A stretch of 49,213 nucleotides of DNA from an uncultured Prevotella sp. (lineage in GTDB: Bacteria; Bacteroidota; Bacteroidia; Bacteroidales; Bacteroidaceae), in assembly GCA_900314195.1 (NCBI GenBank), contig OMUH01000006.1, positions 1 through 49,213 of the forward strand. The letters are read 5' to 3'. Below are positions 7,961 through 16,500 of this stretch, in pieces; position 1 is the first letter of the stretch, and every line of letters starts with the position of its first letter. The notes under the pieces are model-generated. The model saw only the letters and a list, made by a program, of their open reading frames with translations, did not search any database and was not told where the DNA came from. The position numbers and the translations under genes were made by a program.

Positions 7961-9289
7961 ATGTCATTTTTTTCATTGCGAACACAGCAAACTACGGAAA
8001 AAAAATTCTGTAAATGCAGAAAGAAATTACGCGTAAAGGTATTGTCAGCATTACTGATTGCCGGGACTGCAGGCGCAGGAGCACAAACGAGCGATTCGTT
8101 GATTGTGAGCCAGCTGCGCAGCCACGGAATATCATTCTCGCACAATAATTCTGTAGTGCTGCTCATGAATGGCCATGAAAAATTTGAGGATCTCTTTAAA
8201 GCAATAGACCAGGCTAGAAGCAGCATTCATATGGAATATTTCAATTTCAGAAATGATTCCATCAACAAAGAGCTCATAAAGCATCTGGCTCCAAAAGCAA
8301 AAGAAGGCGTAAAAATAAGACTTATTTTTGACGGATTCGGCAATATGTCAAACAATAAGCCTATGCGCCGGCGTGACCTGAAATATATACGCTCACTCGG
8401 CATAGAAATAAAGGAGTTCAATCCTGTTAAATTCCCGTTCCTTGACGATGTGTTCAACCGTGACCACAGAAAAATTGTGGTAATAGACGGAAAGATTGCA
8501 TATACCGGGGGCATGAATGTTGCTGACTATTACTTGAACGGCACAAAAGTGGTTGGCTCATGGAATGACATGCACTGCCGGATAGAAGGCACAGAGGTCA
8601 ACGAGCTTCAGAAGATATTCCTGAGAATGTGGAAGAAAATCACCGGCGACGATGTTCACGGAGCAGAATATTATTATGGGGGCATTCCTGCAAATTATTT
8701 CAAGAATTTAAAACCTGACAATACACCAAACAAATATCAGAAAACTGTCGGCATTATTAATCGTGAGCCGCTTGTTTCCAACGACATTATAAGATTTTTT
8801 TATATCAACGCCATAAATGACGCAAAGGACAGCATAAAAATCATCAGCCCATATTTCACACTGAGCCACAATTTGAAAAAAGCATTGAATGATGCCGTTA
8901 AAAGAGGAGTAAAAGTAGAGATTATGCTTTCAACGAAAAGTGATATTCCTTTGACACCTGACGTTGGTTTTTTCAATGCCCACAACCTTATGCAGCACGG
9001 TTGCAAAATATGGATGTACACGTCTGGATTTCAGCACACCAAGGTGATGATGGTTGATGGAAAATTCTGCACTGTAGGCTCGGCCAATCTGAATGCAAGA
9101 TCTCTTCGGTGGGATTATGAAGAAAATGCTGTAATCATAGATCCCTACGTAACAAAGCAGCTGAGTGACCTTTTCGATCGTGACAAGAACGACAGCTTCC
9201 TGCTTACTGAAGATAAATGGAAAGAATGGCGCACACCTTGCCAAAGACATATAGGATGGTGGGGAAACATACTGGCACCGTTTCTGTAA
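7961..9289 (+). CDS. Exported phospholipase D-like / cardiolipin synthase-like protein
   Basis: This 442-aa protein has two phospholipase D domains with intact HKD motifs: H169-x-K171-x4-D176 in RDHRKIVVIDG, followed by TGGMN, and H359-x-K361-x4-D366 in FQHTKVMMVDG, followed by GSANLN. This pair is that of cardiolipin synthases, which join two phosphatidylglycerol molecules or exchange head groups. The N-terminus differs from classical cardiolipin synthase A. Instead of two membrane helices there is a basic stretch and one hydrophobic segment ending AGAGAQ (about 28-42), which looks like a signal peptide and would put the catalytic domain in the periplasm. The ATG at 7961 gives an unusually long basic n-region. 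It stands 107 nt after kdsD. A phospholipase or transphosphatidylase role is possible. Confidence 0.8.
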   Translation: MSFFSLRTQQTTEKKFCKCRKKLRVKVLSALLIAGTAGAGAQTSDSLIVSQLRSHGISFSHNNSVVLLMNGHEKFEDLFKAIDQARSSIHMEYFNFRNDSINKELIKHLAPKAKEGVKIRLIFDGFGNMSNNKPMRRRDLKYIRSLGIEIKEFNPVKFPFLDDVFNRDHRKIVVIDGKIAYTGGMNVADYYLNGTKVVGSWNDMHCRIEGTEVNELQKIFLRMWKKITGDDVHGAEYYYGGIPANYFKNLKPDNTPNKYQKTVGIINREPLVSNDIIRFFYINAINDAKDSIKIISPYFTLSHNLKKALNDAVKRGVKVEIMLSTKSDIPLTPDVGFFNAHNLMQHGCKIWMYTSGFQHTKVMMVDGKFCTVGSANLNARSLRWDYEENAVIIDPYVTKQLSDLFDRDKNDSFLLTEDKWKEWRTPCQRHIGWWGNILAPFL

Positions 9290-9354
9290 TGATTATTGTC
9301 TTTTTATAAAGACATAAGCATAGCCATCAGCAAGAGTGTACAGTAAAAAAAAAC

Positions 9355-9711
9355 TTAGAAATCAAATTCAAGAGAACGCTCTTCAGACACCATGGCACTG
9401 TCATCCGGCAATCCGGTATCCTTGCCCGATTCATGGTTCTGACAGTCGCCAGACAAATAATAAATAAATTTCTTAACCCTCTTGTTTGACTTGTTCAAAC
9501 GATATACGCCATAAGAGACTAATGTAAACATGTCATCTGATGTTGTATGATAATAAACATATCTATAAACTATCTTATGAATGTCTGAATAGCTGACAGG
9601 CTTAAACAATGAATTAACAAGATTAAAAACATGATGTGAAATCTTGCTTATGTTTAATCCACTGTCACCCGCTTCAAAAAGTATTTTTAAGATTTCTTGT
9701 TCGTATATCAT
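9355..9711 (-). CDS. Small hypothetical protein with HARE-like winged helix
   Basis: This 118-aa protein is not assigned to a named family with certainty. Residues 1-75 follow the pattern of a winged helix of the HARE-HTH type: an EILKILFEAGDSGLNISKI helix-turn-helix start, VSYSDIHKIVYRYVYY as a recognition-like helix, then a FTLVSYGVYRLN wing strand that matches the usual closing G-x-Y-x-L. The tail (about 85-118) is polar and acidic. It probably binds nucleic acid or protein. It follows the terminator of the neighbouring winged-helix gene and converges with the phospholipase-D-like gene. Start ATG 9709-9711. That it is a coding gene is likely; the domain call is inference. Confidence 0.6.
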   Translation of the reverse strand: MIYEQEILKILFEAGDSGLNISKISHHVFNLVNSLFKPVSYSDIHKIVYRYVYYHTTSDDMFTLVSYGVYRLNKSNKRVKKFIYYLSGDCQNHESGKDTGLPDDSAMVSEERSLEFDF

Positions 9712-9713
9712 TT

Positions 9714-9753
9714 AAAAAAGAAAAAGGCCATAAGCTGAAATCGCATTATGACC
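9714..9753 (-). terminator. Rho-independent terminator of the winged-helix gene
   Basis: On the minus strand GGTCATAA pairs with TTATGGCC (one mismatch) around a 12-nt loop and is followed by TTTTTCTTTTTTAAA. It begins 26 nt after the stop of the gene at 9780-10061 and ends just before the start of the 118-aa gene. Confidence 0.75.
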
Positions 9754-9779
9754 CTCTTGAATAATATTAAATTCTTTTT

Positions 9780-10061
9780 TTATGCAAGAGTGACCTTATC
9801 TTTATCACCCTTTATCTTGCCTTCTTTAAATAGCCAGCCAATACCCAGAATAGTATCTGCCTCAGATATATTTGCCTGCTTTGCTATTTCTCCTACTGTC
9901 AATGCAGAACCTGCATTTGCCAAAGCCTGATAAACATCACCTGCCTTGTAACCGGCGTTTACTGCATCAAGAATTAATTCCTGTTCTTTTACAGCAGTTT
10001 TCTTCGTTGTTGCTTTCTTTGAAGAAGTCTTAGCTGTTGTCTTAATTTTCTTTTCTGTCAT
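9780..10061 (-). CDS. Winged-helix protein with Lys-rich N-terminal tail (DUF2582-like)
   Basis: This 93-aa protein has residues 2-27 rich in Lys, Thr and Ala (about eleven lysines) and probably disordered. Residues 28-93 form a compact winged-helix-like domain: ELILDAVNAGYKAGDVYQAL, then LTVGEIAKQANISEADTIL with the recognition helix, and GWLFKEGKIKGD ending in a KVTLA wing strand. This resembles the DUF2582 winged-helix family. A basic tail joined to a winged helix is the layout of linker histones, so a nucleoid-associated role is a reasonable guess; direct evidence is absent. It has its own candidate promoter at 10120-10127 and a strong terminator, so it is monocistronic. Start ATG 10059-10061. 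Confidence 0.75.
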   Translation of the reverse strand: MTEKKIKTTAKTSSKKATTKKTAVKEQELILDAVNAGYKAGDVYQALANAGSALTVGEIAKQANISEADTILGIGWLFKEGKIKGDKDKVTLA

Positions 10062-10119
10062 ATTTGTAACTTTTTAAGGTTTCCTGTTTAAAAGTAAACC
10101 AATCTCTACTAATTCAATG

Positions 10120-10127
10120 CAAAGATA
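10120..10127 (-). promoter_or_regulatory. Candidate -7 element for the winged-helix gene
   Basis: Minus-strand TATCTTTG matches TAnnTTTG and lies 58 nt before the ATG at 10061. Confidence 0.45.
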
Positions 10128-10144
10128 AATCTTTCATTTAAAAA

Positions 10145-10191
10145 TGTAAAATTTTTATTATAAAAACTTGCATATGCAAGTCAATTTTACA
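10145..10191. promoter_or_regulatory. Nested palindrome upstream of the winged-helix gene, possible operator
   Basis: A perfect 16-bp palindrome ACTTGCATATGCAAGT (10166-10181) lies inside a 9-bp inverted repeat, TGTAAAATT (10145-10153) and AATTTTACA (10183-10191). It sits about 40-70 bp upstream of the -7 element at 10120-10127, where an activator or autoregulator site would be expected. The binding protein is unknown. Confidence 0.5.
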
Positions 10192-10385
10192 GAATTATTT
10201 GATTTATATCAATATCATTGACTAACAGATAATTAATTAAAACTCAACTTACATTTCTGCATTTTCAGTAACAACATATTACCCAGCCTGAAACCGGCGC
10301 CGCACTGCTCCACTCCCCCTGTTCACTAATAATAGCGAATGTAAAGAGAAATATCGCAGAACGGCACATCAAGCAATAAATCTGA

Positions 10386-12143
10386 CTATTCCTTTGTATC
10401 TATTTTCAGATGCAACTCATCAAGCTGCTTCTGTTCCAAATAGCCCGGTGCGTCAAGCATAACGTCTCTGCCGCTGTTGTTCTTCGGGAATGCTATACAG
10501 TCGCGGATACTGTCAAGCCCTGCAAGAATGCTGACAAAACGATCGAGGCCGAAAGCCAGACCGGCATGTGGCGGTGCTCCATACTTAAAGGCATTCATGA
10601 GGAAGCCGAACTGCTCTTCTGCACGCTCTTTGGTGAAGCCAAGAACCTGGAACATCTTCTCCTGAAGATTTGTGTCATGAATTCGGAGACTACCGCCGCC
10701 GACCTCTATTCCGTTGCAAACGAAATCATAAGCCTTGGCACGAACCTTCTCAGGATGTTCGTCAAGCAGTGGTATATCGTCAGGATTAGGCATTGTAAAC
10801 GGATGATGGGTAGACATCAAGCGCTGCTCCTCGTCACTCCATTCAAACAGAGGGAAATCGATAATCCAAAGACACTTGAATACATTCTTGTCTCTCAATC
10901 CAAGACGGTCGCCCATCTCAAGACGCAGGGAGCAAAGCTGTATTCTCGTCTTGTTGGCGTTGTCGCCCGAGAGAATCAATACCAGGTCGCCATCTTTCGC
11001 ACCCATGGTCTTCTTCACTTCTGCGAGCACATCTGGGCTGTAGAACTTGTCAACAGAGCTCTTTACACTTCCGTCGGCATTATATTTGATATAAACAAGT
11101 CCTTTAGCTCCGACCTGCGGTTTCTTGACATAGTCTGTAAGCTCATCAAGCTGCTTACGGCTGTAGTTAGCACATCCCGGAACACATATGCCACCGATAT
11201 AAGCAGCCTCATTGAACACTTTGAAGTCTCCTTTTCCGGTGAAAGTATCTTTAAGCTCAACAAACTCCATTCCGAAACGAAGATCCGGCTTGTCACTTCC
11301 GAACCGCTTCATGGCTTCTGCCCATGTCATCTGCTGAAGTTTAGGCAGCTCAACGCCTCTGATTTCCTTGAACAGATAACGCGCCATCTCCTCAAACAGA
11401 TCGATAATGTCATCCTGGTCAACAAAGCTCATCTCACAGTCAATCTGTGTAAACTCCGGCTGACGGTCAGCACGCAGGTCTTCATCGCGGAAGCATTTCG
11501 CAATCTGGAAATATCTGTCGAAGCCTGCCACCATAAGAAGCTGTTTCAATGTCTGCGGACTCTGCGGAAGGGCATAGAACTGTCCCGGATTCATTCTTGA
11601 AGGCACCACGAAATCACGTGCACCCTCAGGAGTAGACCCTATCAGCACAGGTGTTTCAACCTCTATGAAATTCTTTGAGTCAAGGAAGTTTCTTATAAGT
11701 ATGGTCATGCGATGACGCAACTCAAGATTTTTTCTGACACATGAGCGACGCAAATCAAGATAACGATATTTCATCCGCAGATCGTCACCGCCGTCAGTGT
11801 CGTCTTCAATAGTAAAAGGAGGTGTAAGCGACGGGCTCAACACGTTTAACTCTTCTACATTTATCTCAATGCTGCCTGTATCAAGCTTATCATTTTTACT
11901 TTGTCTCTCAGCAACAACGCCTTTAATCTGAATGCAATATTCACGTCCTAATTTGTTAGCGTCGTCACAAAGCTGTTTGTTTGATGCCTCATTAAAAACA
12001 AGCTGAGTAATACCATAACGGTCGCGGAGATCGACGAATGTCATGCCTCCCATTTTCCTTAACCGTTGAACCCAGCCTGCAAGCGTAACTTTCTTTCCTG
12101 CGTCAGACAGGCGCAGCTCACCACAAGTATTTGTTCTGTACAT
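10386..12143 (-). CDS. aspS: Aspartate--tRNA ligase
   Basis: This 585-aa class IIb aminoacyl-tRNA synthetase charges tRNA-Asp with aspartate. An N-terminal OB-fold anticodon-binding domain (about 1-105, with [20 protein letters not shown]) is followed by the catalytic core. Motif 2 is seen as [20 protein letters not shown], then a bacterial GAD insertion (about 290-420), and motif 3 as [15 protein letters not shown] near residue 545. The length and the GAD domain make it the bacterial type. The start ATG 12141-12143 is preceded by a good promoter element. No fusion or truncation is seen. A 396-codon frame on the opposite strand is a shadow. Confidence 0.98.
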   Translation of the reverse strand: MYRTNTCGELRLSDAGKKVTLAGWVQRLRKMGGMTFVDLRDRYGITQLVFNEASNKQLCDDANKLGREYCIQIKGVVAERQSKNDKLDTGSIEINVEELNVLSPSLTPPFTIEDDTDGGDDLRMKYRYLDLRRSCVRKNLELRHRMTILIRNFLDSKNFIEVETPVLIGSTPEGARDFVVPSRMNPGQFYALPQSPQTLKQLLMVAGFDRYFQIAKCFRDEDLRADRQPEFTQIDCEMSFVDQDDIIDLFEEMARYLFKEIRGVELPKLQQMTWAEAMKRFGSDKPDLRFGMEFVELKDTFTGKGDFKVFNEAAYIGGICVPGCANYSRKQLDELTDYVKKPQVGAKGLVYIKYNADGSVKSSVDKFYSPDVLAEVKKTMGAKDGDLVLILSGDNANKTRIQLCSLRLEMGDRLGLRDKNVFKCLWIIDFPLFEWSDEEQRLMSTHHPFTMPNPDDIPLLDEHPEKVRAKAYDFVCNGIEVGGGSLRIHDTNLQEKMFQVLGFTKERAEEQFGFLMNAFKYGAPPHAGLAFGLDRFVSILAGLDSIRDCIAFPKNNSGRDVMLDAPGYLEQKQLDELHLKIDTKE

Positions 12144-12164
12144 AATTAATGATTACAATTTCTG

Positions 12165-12172
12165 CAAAGTTA
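12165..12172 (-). promoter_or_regulatory. Candidate -7 element for aspS
   Basis: Minus-strand TAACTTTG matches TAnnTTTG, 21 nt before the aspS ATG, giving a leader of about 17 nt. Confidence 0.55.
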
Positions 12173-12439
12173 ATCATAAAATCACAGATAAGTAAAAAAA
12201 CAAGTAAAAAAGTTATGGCAAACCTGCAATATAATGCCGCGAGAGAACACCAGGATTTCAAGCCTTAGTAAGGTAATAAAAGATTCTGCATCACCTTATT
12301 AATGATTAAGTCTGTAACATCATCAACTTATAATAAAAGCAGGTATCAACATGGTCGGCCTGCTTTAAAATTAATACCAAAAGTTGTCAACTAAAAACAT
12401 TAATCTAAAGATATTATTATTGCATAATGACTATTTACT

Positions 12440-12505
12440 CCAGTATTTCTATAGGAATACTGGAATATCTTTATAATAAGACTTTAGTATTTATACAGGA
12501 ATACT
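12440..12505. repeat. Palindrome-pair repeat element, copy A
   Basis: Two palindromic units with AGTATT and AATACT arms (cores 12442-12461 and 12486-12505) have centres 44 bp apart. The first extends to a 12-bp arm, CCAGTATT...AATACTGG. A second copy with the same spacing lies at 34119-34185; over the 64-bp core 45 positions agree, including 12 of the 24 spacer positions. It starts 8 nt beyond the radical SAM stop, so here it could double as a 3' hairpin. Confidence 0.75.
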
Positions 12506-12513
12506 GACAGACT

Positions 12514-13449
12514 TCACTCATTAACAATGTCAAGTTTTAAAACACCAAGCTTCATCCTGCGCTCTATTTCAGCATTAAGCTTGTTTGTAAACTCATAATT
12601 TTTCAATCCCCACTTTGGTGCCAGAAGCATGCCTGCGGGCGACTGACTGACAAAACGCTCATATACTATATCCTTTCGCATTACTGATATATATTTGATT
12701 ACCAAATCTATGTATTCTTCTACCGAATACAGATGAAAAGGATTTTTCTGATATTCCGACGCCAGTCTTGTTCCCTTTATAATCTGCAACTGATGCAGTT
12801 TTAATATGTCTAAAGGCAAAGAGGAAATCATATGAGCCTGGCGCAATGATTCTGACGCATCCTCGCCAGGCAAGCCAAGAATTACATGCCCGCAAGTGAC
12901 AATCCCGCGTTTATGAAGCTTGTTTATTGTCTTGCACGTACATTCAAAAGTATGACCACGGTTTATCCGTTTTAGCGTTTCATCATTTGCCGACTCAATT
13001 CCTATTTCTACTATCAAGAAAGTCTGCTTGTTAAGCTCTGCAAGATAATCAAGAAGATTGTCGTCAAGGCAGTCGGGACGTGTTCCGATTACAATGCCGA
13101 CAATATTTTCAACGGAAAGTGCTCTTGAGTAAATATCTCTGAGAGCCGGTAAATCATGGTATGTTCCGGAGAAAGACTGAAAATAGACAAGATACTTCAT
13201 ATCTGAATATTTTTTTGAGAAGAACTTCTCTCCCGCTGCAATCTGCTCCTCTAACGTCATATTGTCAAGGCAATAAGAAGGGGTAAAAGTTCTGTTGTCG
13301 CAATAGCTGCAACCGCCATGGGATATAGTCCCGTCTCTGTTAGGACATGAAAAGCCGGCATTGACTGAAATTTTCTGAACTCTGAACGGAAACTTTGTAC
13401 GTATCCAGGAACCAAAATCGCGATAATAATAATTCATGTTTGCAAACAT
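12514..13449 (-). CDS. TIGR01212 family radical SAM protein
   Basis: This 311-aa radical SAM enzyme is similar to E. coli YhcC. The cluster motif is C35-x11-C47-x2-C50 (CPNRDG...GGCSYC), the spacing of the TIGR01212/ELP3-like group. Further marks are VYFQSFSGTY, VGIVIGTRPDCL, FLIVEIGIESAND and THGH-like GHTFECTC. It should generate a 5'-deoxyadenosyl radical through a [4Fe-4S] cluster; its substrate is not established, although RNA modification has been proposed for relatives. The start is either ATG 13447-13449 or ATG 13435-13437 (codon 5). The second is favoured if the -7 element at 13443-13450 is real. It lies upstream of aspS on the same strand, separated by 370 nt. Confidence 0.9.
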   Translation of the reverse strand: MFANMNYYYRDFGSWIRTKFPFRVQKISVNAGFSCPNRDGTISHGGCSYCDNRTFTPSYCLDNMTLEEQIAAGEKFFSKKYSDMKYLVYFQSFSGTYHDLPALRDIYSRALSVENIVGIVIGTRPDCLDDNLLDYLAELNKQTFLIVEIGIESANDETLKRINRGHTFECTCKTINKLHKRGIVTCGHVILGLPGEDASESLRQAHMISSLPLDILKLHQLQIIKGTRLASEYQKNPFHLYSVEEYIDLVIKYISVMRKDIVYERFVSQSPAGMLLAPKWGLKNYEFTNKLNAEIERRMKLGVLKLDIVNE

Positions 13450-13450
13450 A
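13436..13450 (-). promoter_or_regulatory. Palindrome and candidate -7 element at the radical SAM start
   Basis: ATGTTTGCAAACAT (13436-13449) is a perfect 14-bp palindrome. On the minus strand TATGTTTG (13450-13443) fits TAnnTTTG. A transcript from it would begin at or within a few nucleotides of the second ATG (13437), that is, almost leaderless. The palindrome could also be an operator. Confidence 0.35.
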
Positions 13451-13485
13451 CAGAAAATTCACTTCATAAAGAAAGAACATAGCAT

Positions 13486-13524
13486 AAAAAAGGCTTCACC
13501 TACACTAAAAGTAAATGAAGCCTT
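13486..13524 (-). terminator. Rho-independent terminator of the TonB receptor gene
   Basis: On the minus strand AAGGCTTCA pairs perfectly with TGAAGCCTT around a 17-nt loop, followed by a run of T residues. It lies 28 nt after the receptor stop codon. Confidence 0.9.
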
Positions 13525-13551
13525 GCATATCAAATAGTAAAAGAATAAAAA

Positions 13552-16500
13552 TCAGAATGTAGCGCGCAAACCGAGCTGCATGTGCCATCTGCTGTAGATG
13601 TCACTGACTTCCGGCTTATAGCCCAGGAATCTGTAAGAAGGAGTGGCAATCTTTGTGTTTCTGTCATAAGAGACAGAGGTAACGTTAAGAATGTTCTCAG
13701 CGTAAGCACTGCTGTAAACCTTACCCCACTTCTTGTTAAGAAGGTTGCCGACATTGACAATATCGAAAACTATTGATATTTTGCTGCCGCGTTCCTTCAG
13801 ATAGAAGAAATCCTGCGCGAAATGGAAGTCAAACAGATTTTCCCACGGAGCCATGTTTGAATTGCGCGGAGCATATCTTCCGCGGTGGTCCTTGGCATAA
13901 TCGTCACCTTCTATCCAAGTTTCGAATGACGCCTTGTCTTCATCGCTCATATTCATATTCTGCAGCTCTGTCTTTGTCGGAATATACAGCGTCGTATTGC
14001 CGCGAGCATAATCACCGTTGTAAGAAGCTGAAGAATTATCACTCATTATAAGACTGTATCTCTGACCGCTCTGTCCGTTGTAGGTTAAAGCAGCATGAGT
14101 CTGCCAGCGACGGCCGCCATAACGCTTTGAGTTATACCCAATCTGAGCAACCACACGATGCGGACGGTCATAAAGTGAGTAGGTTACGTCTTTGCTCTGA
14201 GGATCTGCCGAATAATAATATTTCCAGTTAGAGCTTGCCACAGAGCTTGTTCCATCGTTAACAGAATAAGAATGCCCGAAAGTATAGCTGGCCATAAGGT
14301 CAAGACCAAAATCAAAGCTCTTATCAAATTTTACGGAGAAGCTGTAGCTGTGTCCTTTTGAGATATTGCTCAAATTTATTACAGAATTGGCTCTGAGAGT
14401 CTGTCTCTGTCCATTCTCGTCATAATATGTATCCGTCTGACTGCTGCTGTAATATGGCACGCCTGAAGCTTCAACGCCTGGAACGGCATAAACAGTTCCG
14501 TTTTCTTTCAAACAGAGATTTTCAAACCAGACAGCATTTAAATTCTTTGAATACAGAGCCTCTAGCGTCATTTTGATACCGCCGGGCAATTGCTGCTCCC
14601 ACGCAAGGTTGGCACGGAACACCTGCGGGAACTTGAACTTGTGGTCTACAGTGACAATGTCCGGATTAACACCGCCCTTGGCGCCGAACTCGTCTCTGAT
14701 CTGATCTGTTGTAGCACGGCCATACTGTCCGAATGTCGGACCGGCATAGTTGCCGCGGCTGTTGCGGATGTTCAGACCTTTCATCTCCATTCCGGTGTTA
14801 GCCCATTCATTTTCAAGCCATACGAAAGGAGCACGACCGTTGAATATTCCTACGCCGCCGCGAAGCAAGCTCTGATGAGAGTCATCAAAATACCAGCGGA
14901 AGCCAACACGCGGTGAAGCAAGAACAGAGTTGGCCGGCCGGCGGCCGATAATTGCATTATGTTCCTTTGACCAGTATTCCGTTCTGTTAAACGCATCATT
15001 ATATGTAATACGGTTGAAATAGAAAGGAACATCAAGACGAAGTCCGTAAGTAAGCTGGAAGAGATGCGATACATCCCACTTGTCCTGTATATACAGCCCG
15101 AACTGTCCGGCCTTGAACGGAGTAATCCAGTAGCTTGAGCCTGTAAGACCCTCGTCTGAATACTTCATCTGATAAGAAGTAGGCAGCAAGTCCGGATTAG
15201 CAAGGAATTCTTCAAGATCACTGAAATTGTAACTATACTCGCCGAATGCGGCCTGATAGAAACCATTCTTTATATAATAATACTCATTATGGGTTCCAAG
15301 AGTAATTGTATGGTTACCTGAATATATTGAGAAATTATCTTCGAGTGTATAAACATCCTGGTCAAGAGAGTTTACGCCAGAGCTGTAATCAGTGCCGAGG
15401 CTGACCGTATTTGTGCCTGAGAAATAAAGAGTAGGACCACCATAAGGAATGGCACGGTGGTCACGGACGCGCGTATATCCTGCACGGAGCTCATTATAAT
15501 ATTTCTGTCCGATACGTGAAGTCCACTCTGCAACAAAAGAATGCGTACGGTCTTTAATTCTGTAGCCGGAATTGTTGAATGTGTAAGAATGTGTTCCGGC
15601 ACTGTAATTATCTGCATAAGAAATATTTCCCTGATAGCGGAATGACAAATGGTTGTTGTCGTTAATATTCCAGTCAAGTCGTCCGAGCAGGCCCATGCTT
15701 TCGCGATCAACATCGCGGCGGCCGTAGCTCTCGCGTATGCCTGTATATTTGTAATAAATATCAGAAAGCTGGCGGGCATAATCCTCTGTCATAAAATAGC
15801 CGTCCTTGCCGGCCCAATTGCTTGCAGGATACTCATTCTTCTTGTATTCAAGTGATGTGAAAAAGAACAGTTTGTCTTTAATAATTGGACCACCGAAAGT
15901 GAAGCCATAAGTCTGGGTAGACTGCTCATTCAGTTTTCTGGTTTCTCTGTCGAGCTGACTGTAACGGCCATACATATTCTCATCAGTATAATATCCGAAA
16001 GCAGTACCCTTGAAAGTATTTGTACCTGACTTCGTTATTGCGTTGATGGCACCGCCGGTAAATCCGCTCTGACGAACGTCAAAAGGAGAAACAGCTATCT
16101 GTATCTGCTCAATGGCATCCATTGAAATCGGATTGGCGCTTGTCTGGCCGCCGTTCGTTCCGGATGAAGTAAGGCCGAACACATCGTTACTAACCATACC
16201 GTCAATCTGGAAAGAGTTATAACGGTTGTTGGTGCCGGCTATGGTAATGCCGCCGAACTTGTTTTCCGTAACCAGCGGAGACAACTTGGCCACATCATAT
16301 ATATTGCGGTCGATGGTCGGAGTGTTTTCAATCTGCTGCTGTGAGAAATTCGTTGCAGCACCGTTGCCGCCTTTTCCTGCCTGGCCGTTGACAACGACCT
16401 CACCAAGTGAACGGGCATCTTCCTTTAAGTTTGCGTTGATAACCTCTTCCTGTCCCAACGCAAGGTTTACATTGCGGAACACCTCCTGGTTATAGCCGAT

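Larger units (their letters stand above)
10062..10385. other. 324-nt intergenic region between aspS end and winged-helix gene
   Basis: It contains the winged-helix gene promoter element (10120-10127) and a nested palindrome (10145-10191). From about 10280 to 10320 there is a short GC-richer stretch without obvious structure. No coding frame or tRNA is seen, and I find no convincing aspS terminator. Confidence 0.6.
12144..12513. other. 370-nt intergenic region between radical SAM gene and aspS
   Basis: It holds the aspS promoter element at 12165-12172, short alternative hairpins around 12263-12298 (CCTTAGTAAGG, and TAAGGT with ACCTTA), an inverted 10-mer TAAAGATATT (12406-12415) / AATATCTTTA (12464-12473), and the palindrome pair at 12440-12505. 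No coding frame is credible. Confidence 0.6.

Noticed and set aside
9298-9313. Terminator between the convergent phospholipase-D-like and 118-aa genes
   Set aside because: The GTCTTT/AAAGAC stem is only 6 bp and AT-rich, without a following T-run.
10410-11600. A 396-codon open frame antisense to aspS
   Set aside because: aspS is a full-length, motif-complete gene; the antisense frame has no recognisable domain and is a mirror of its codon bias.
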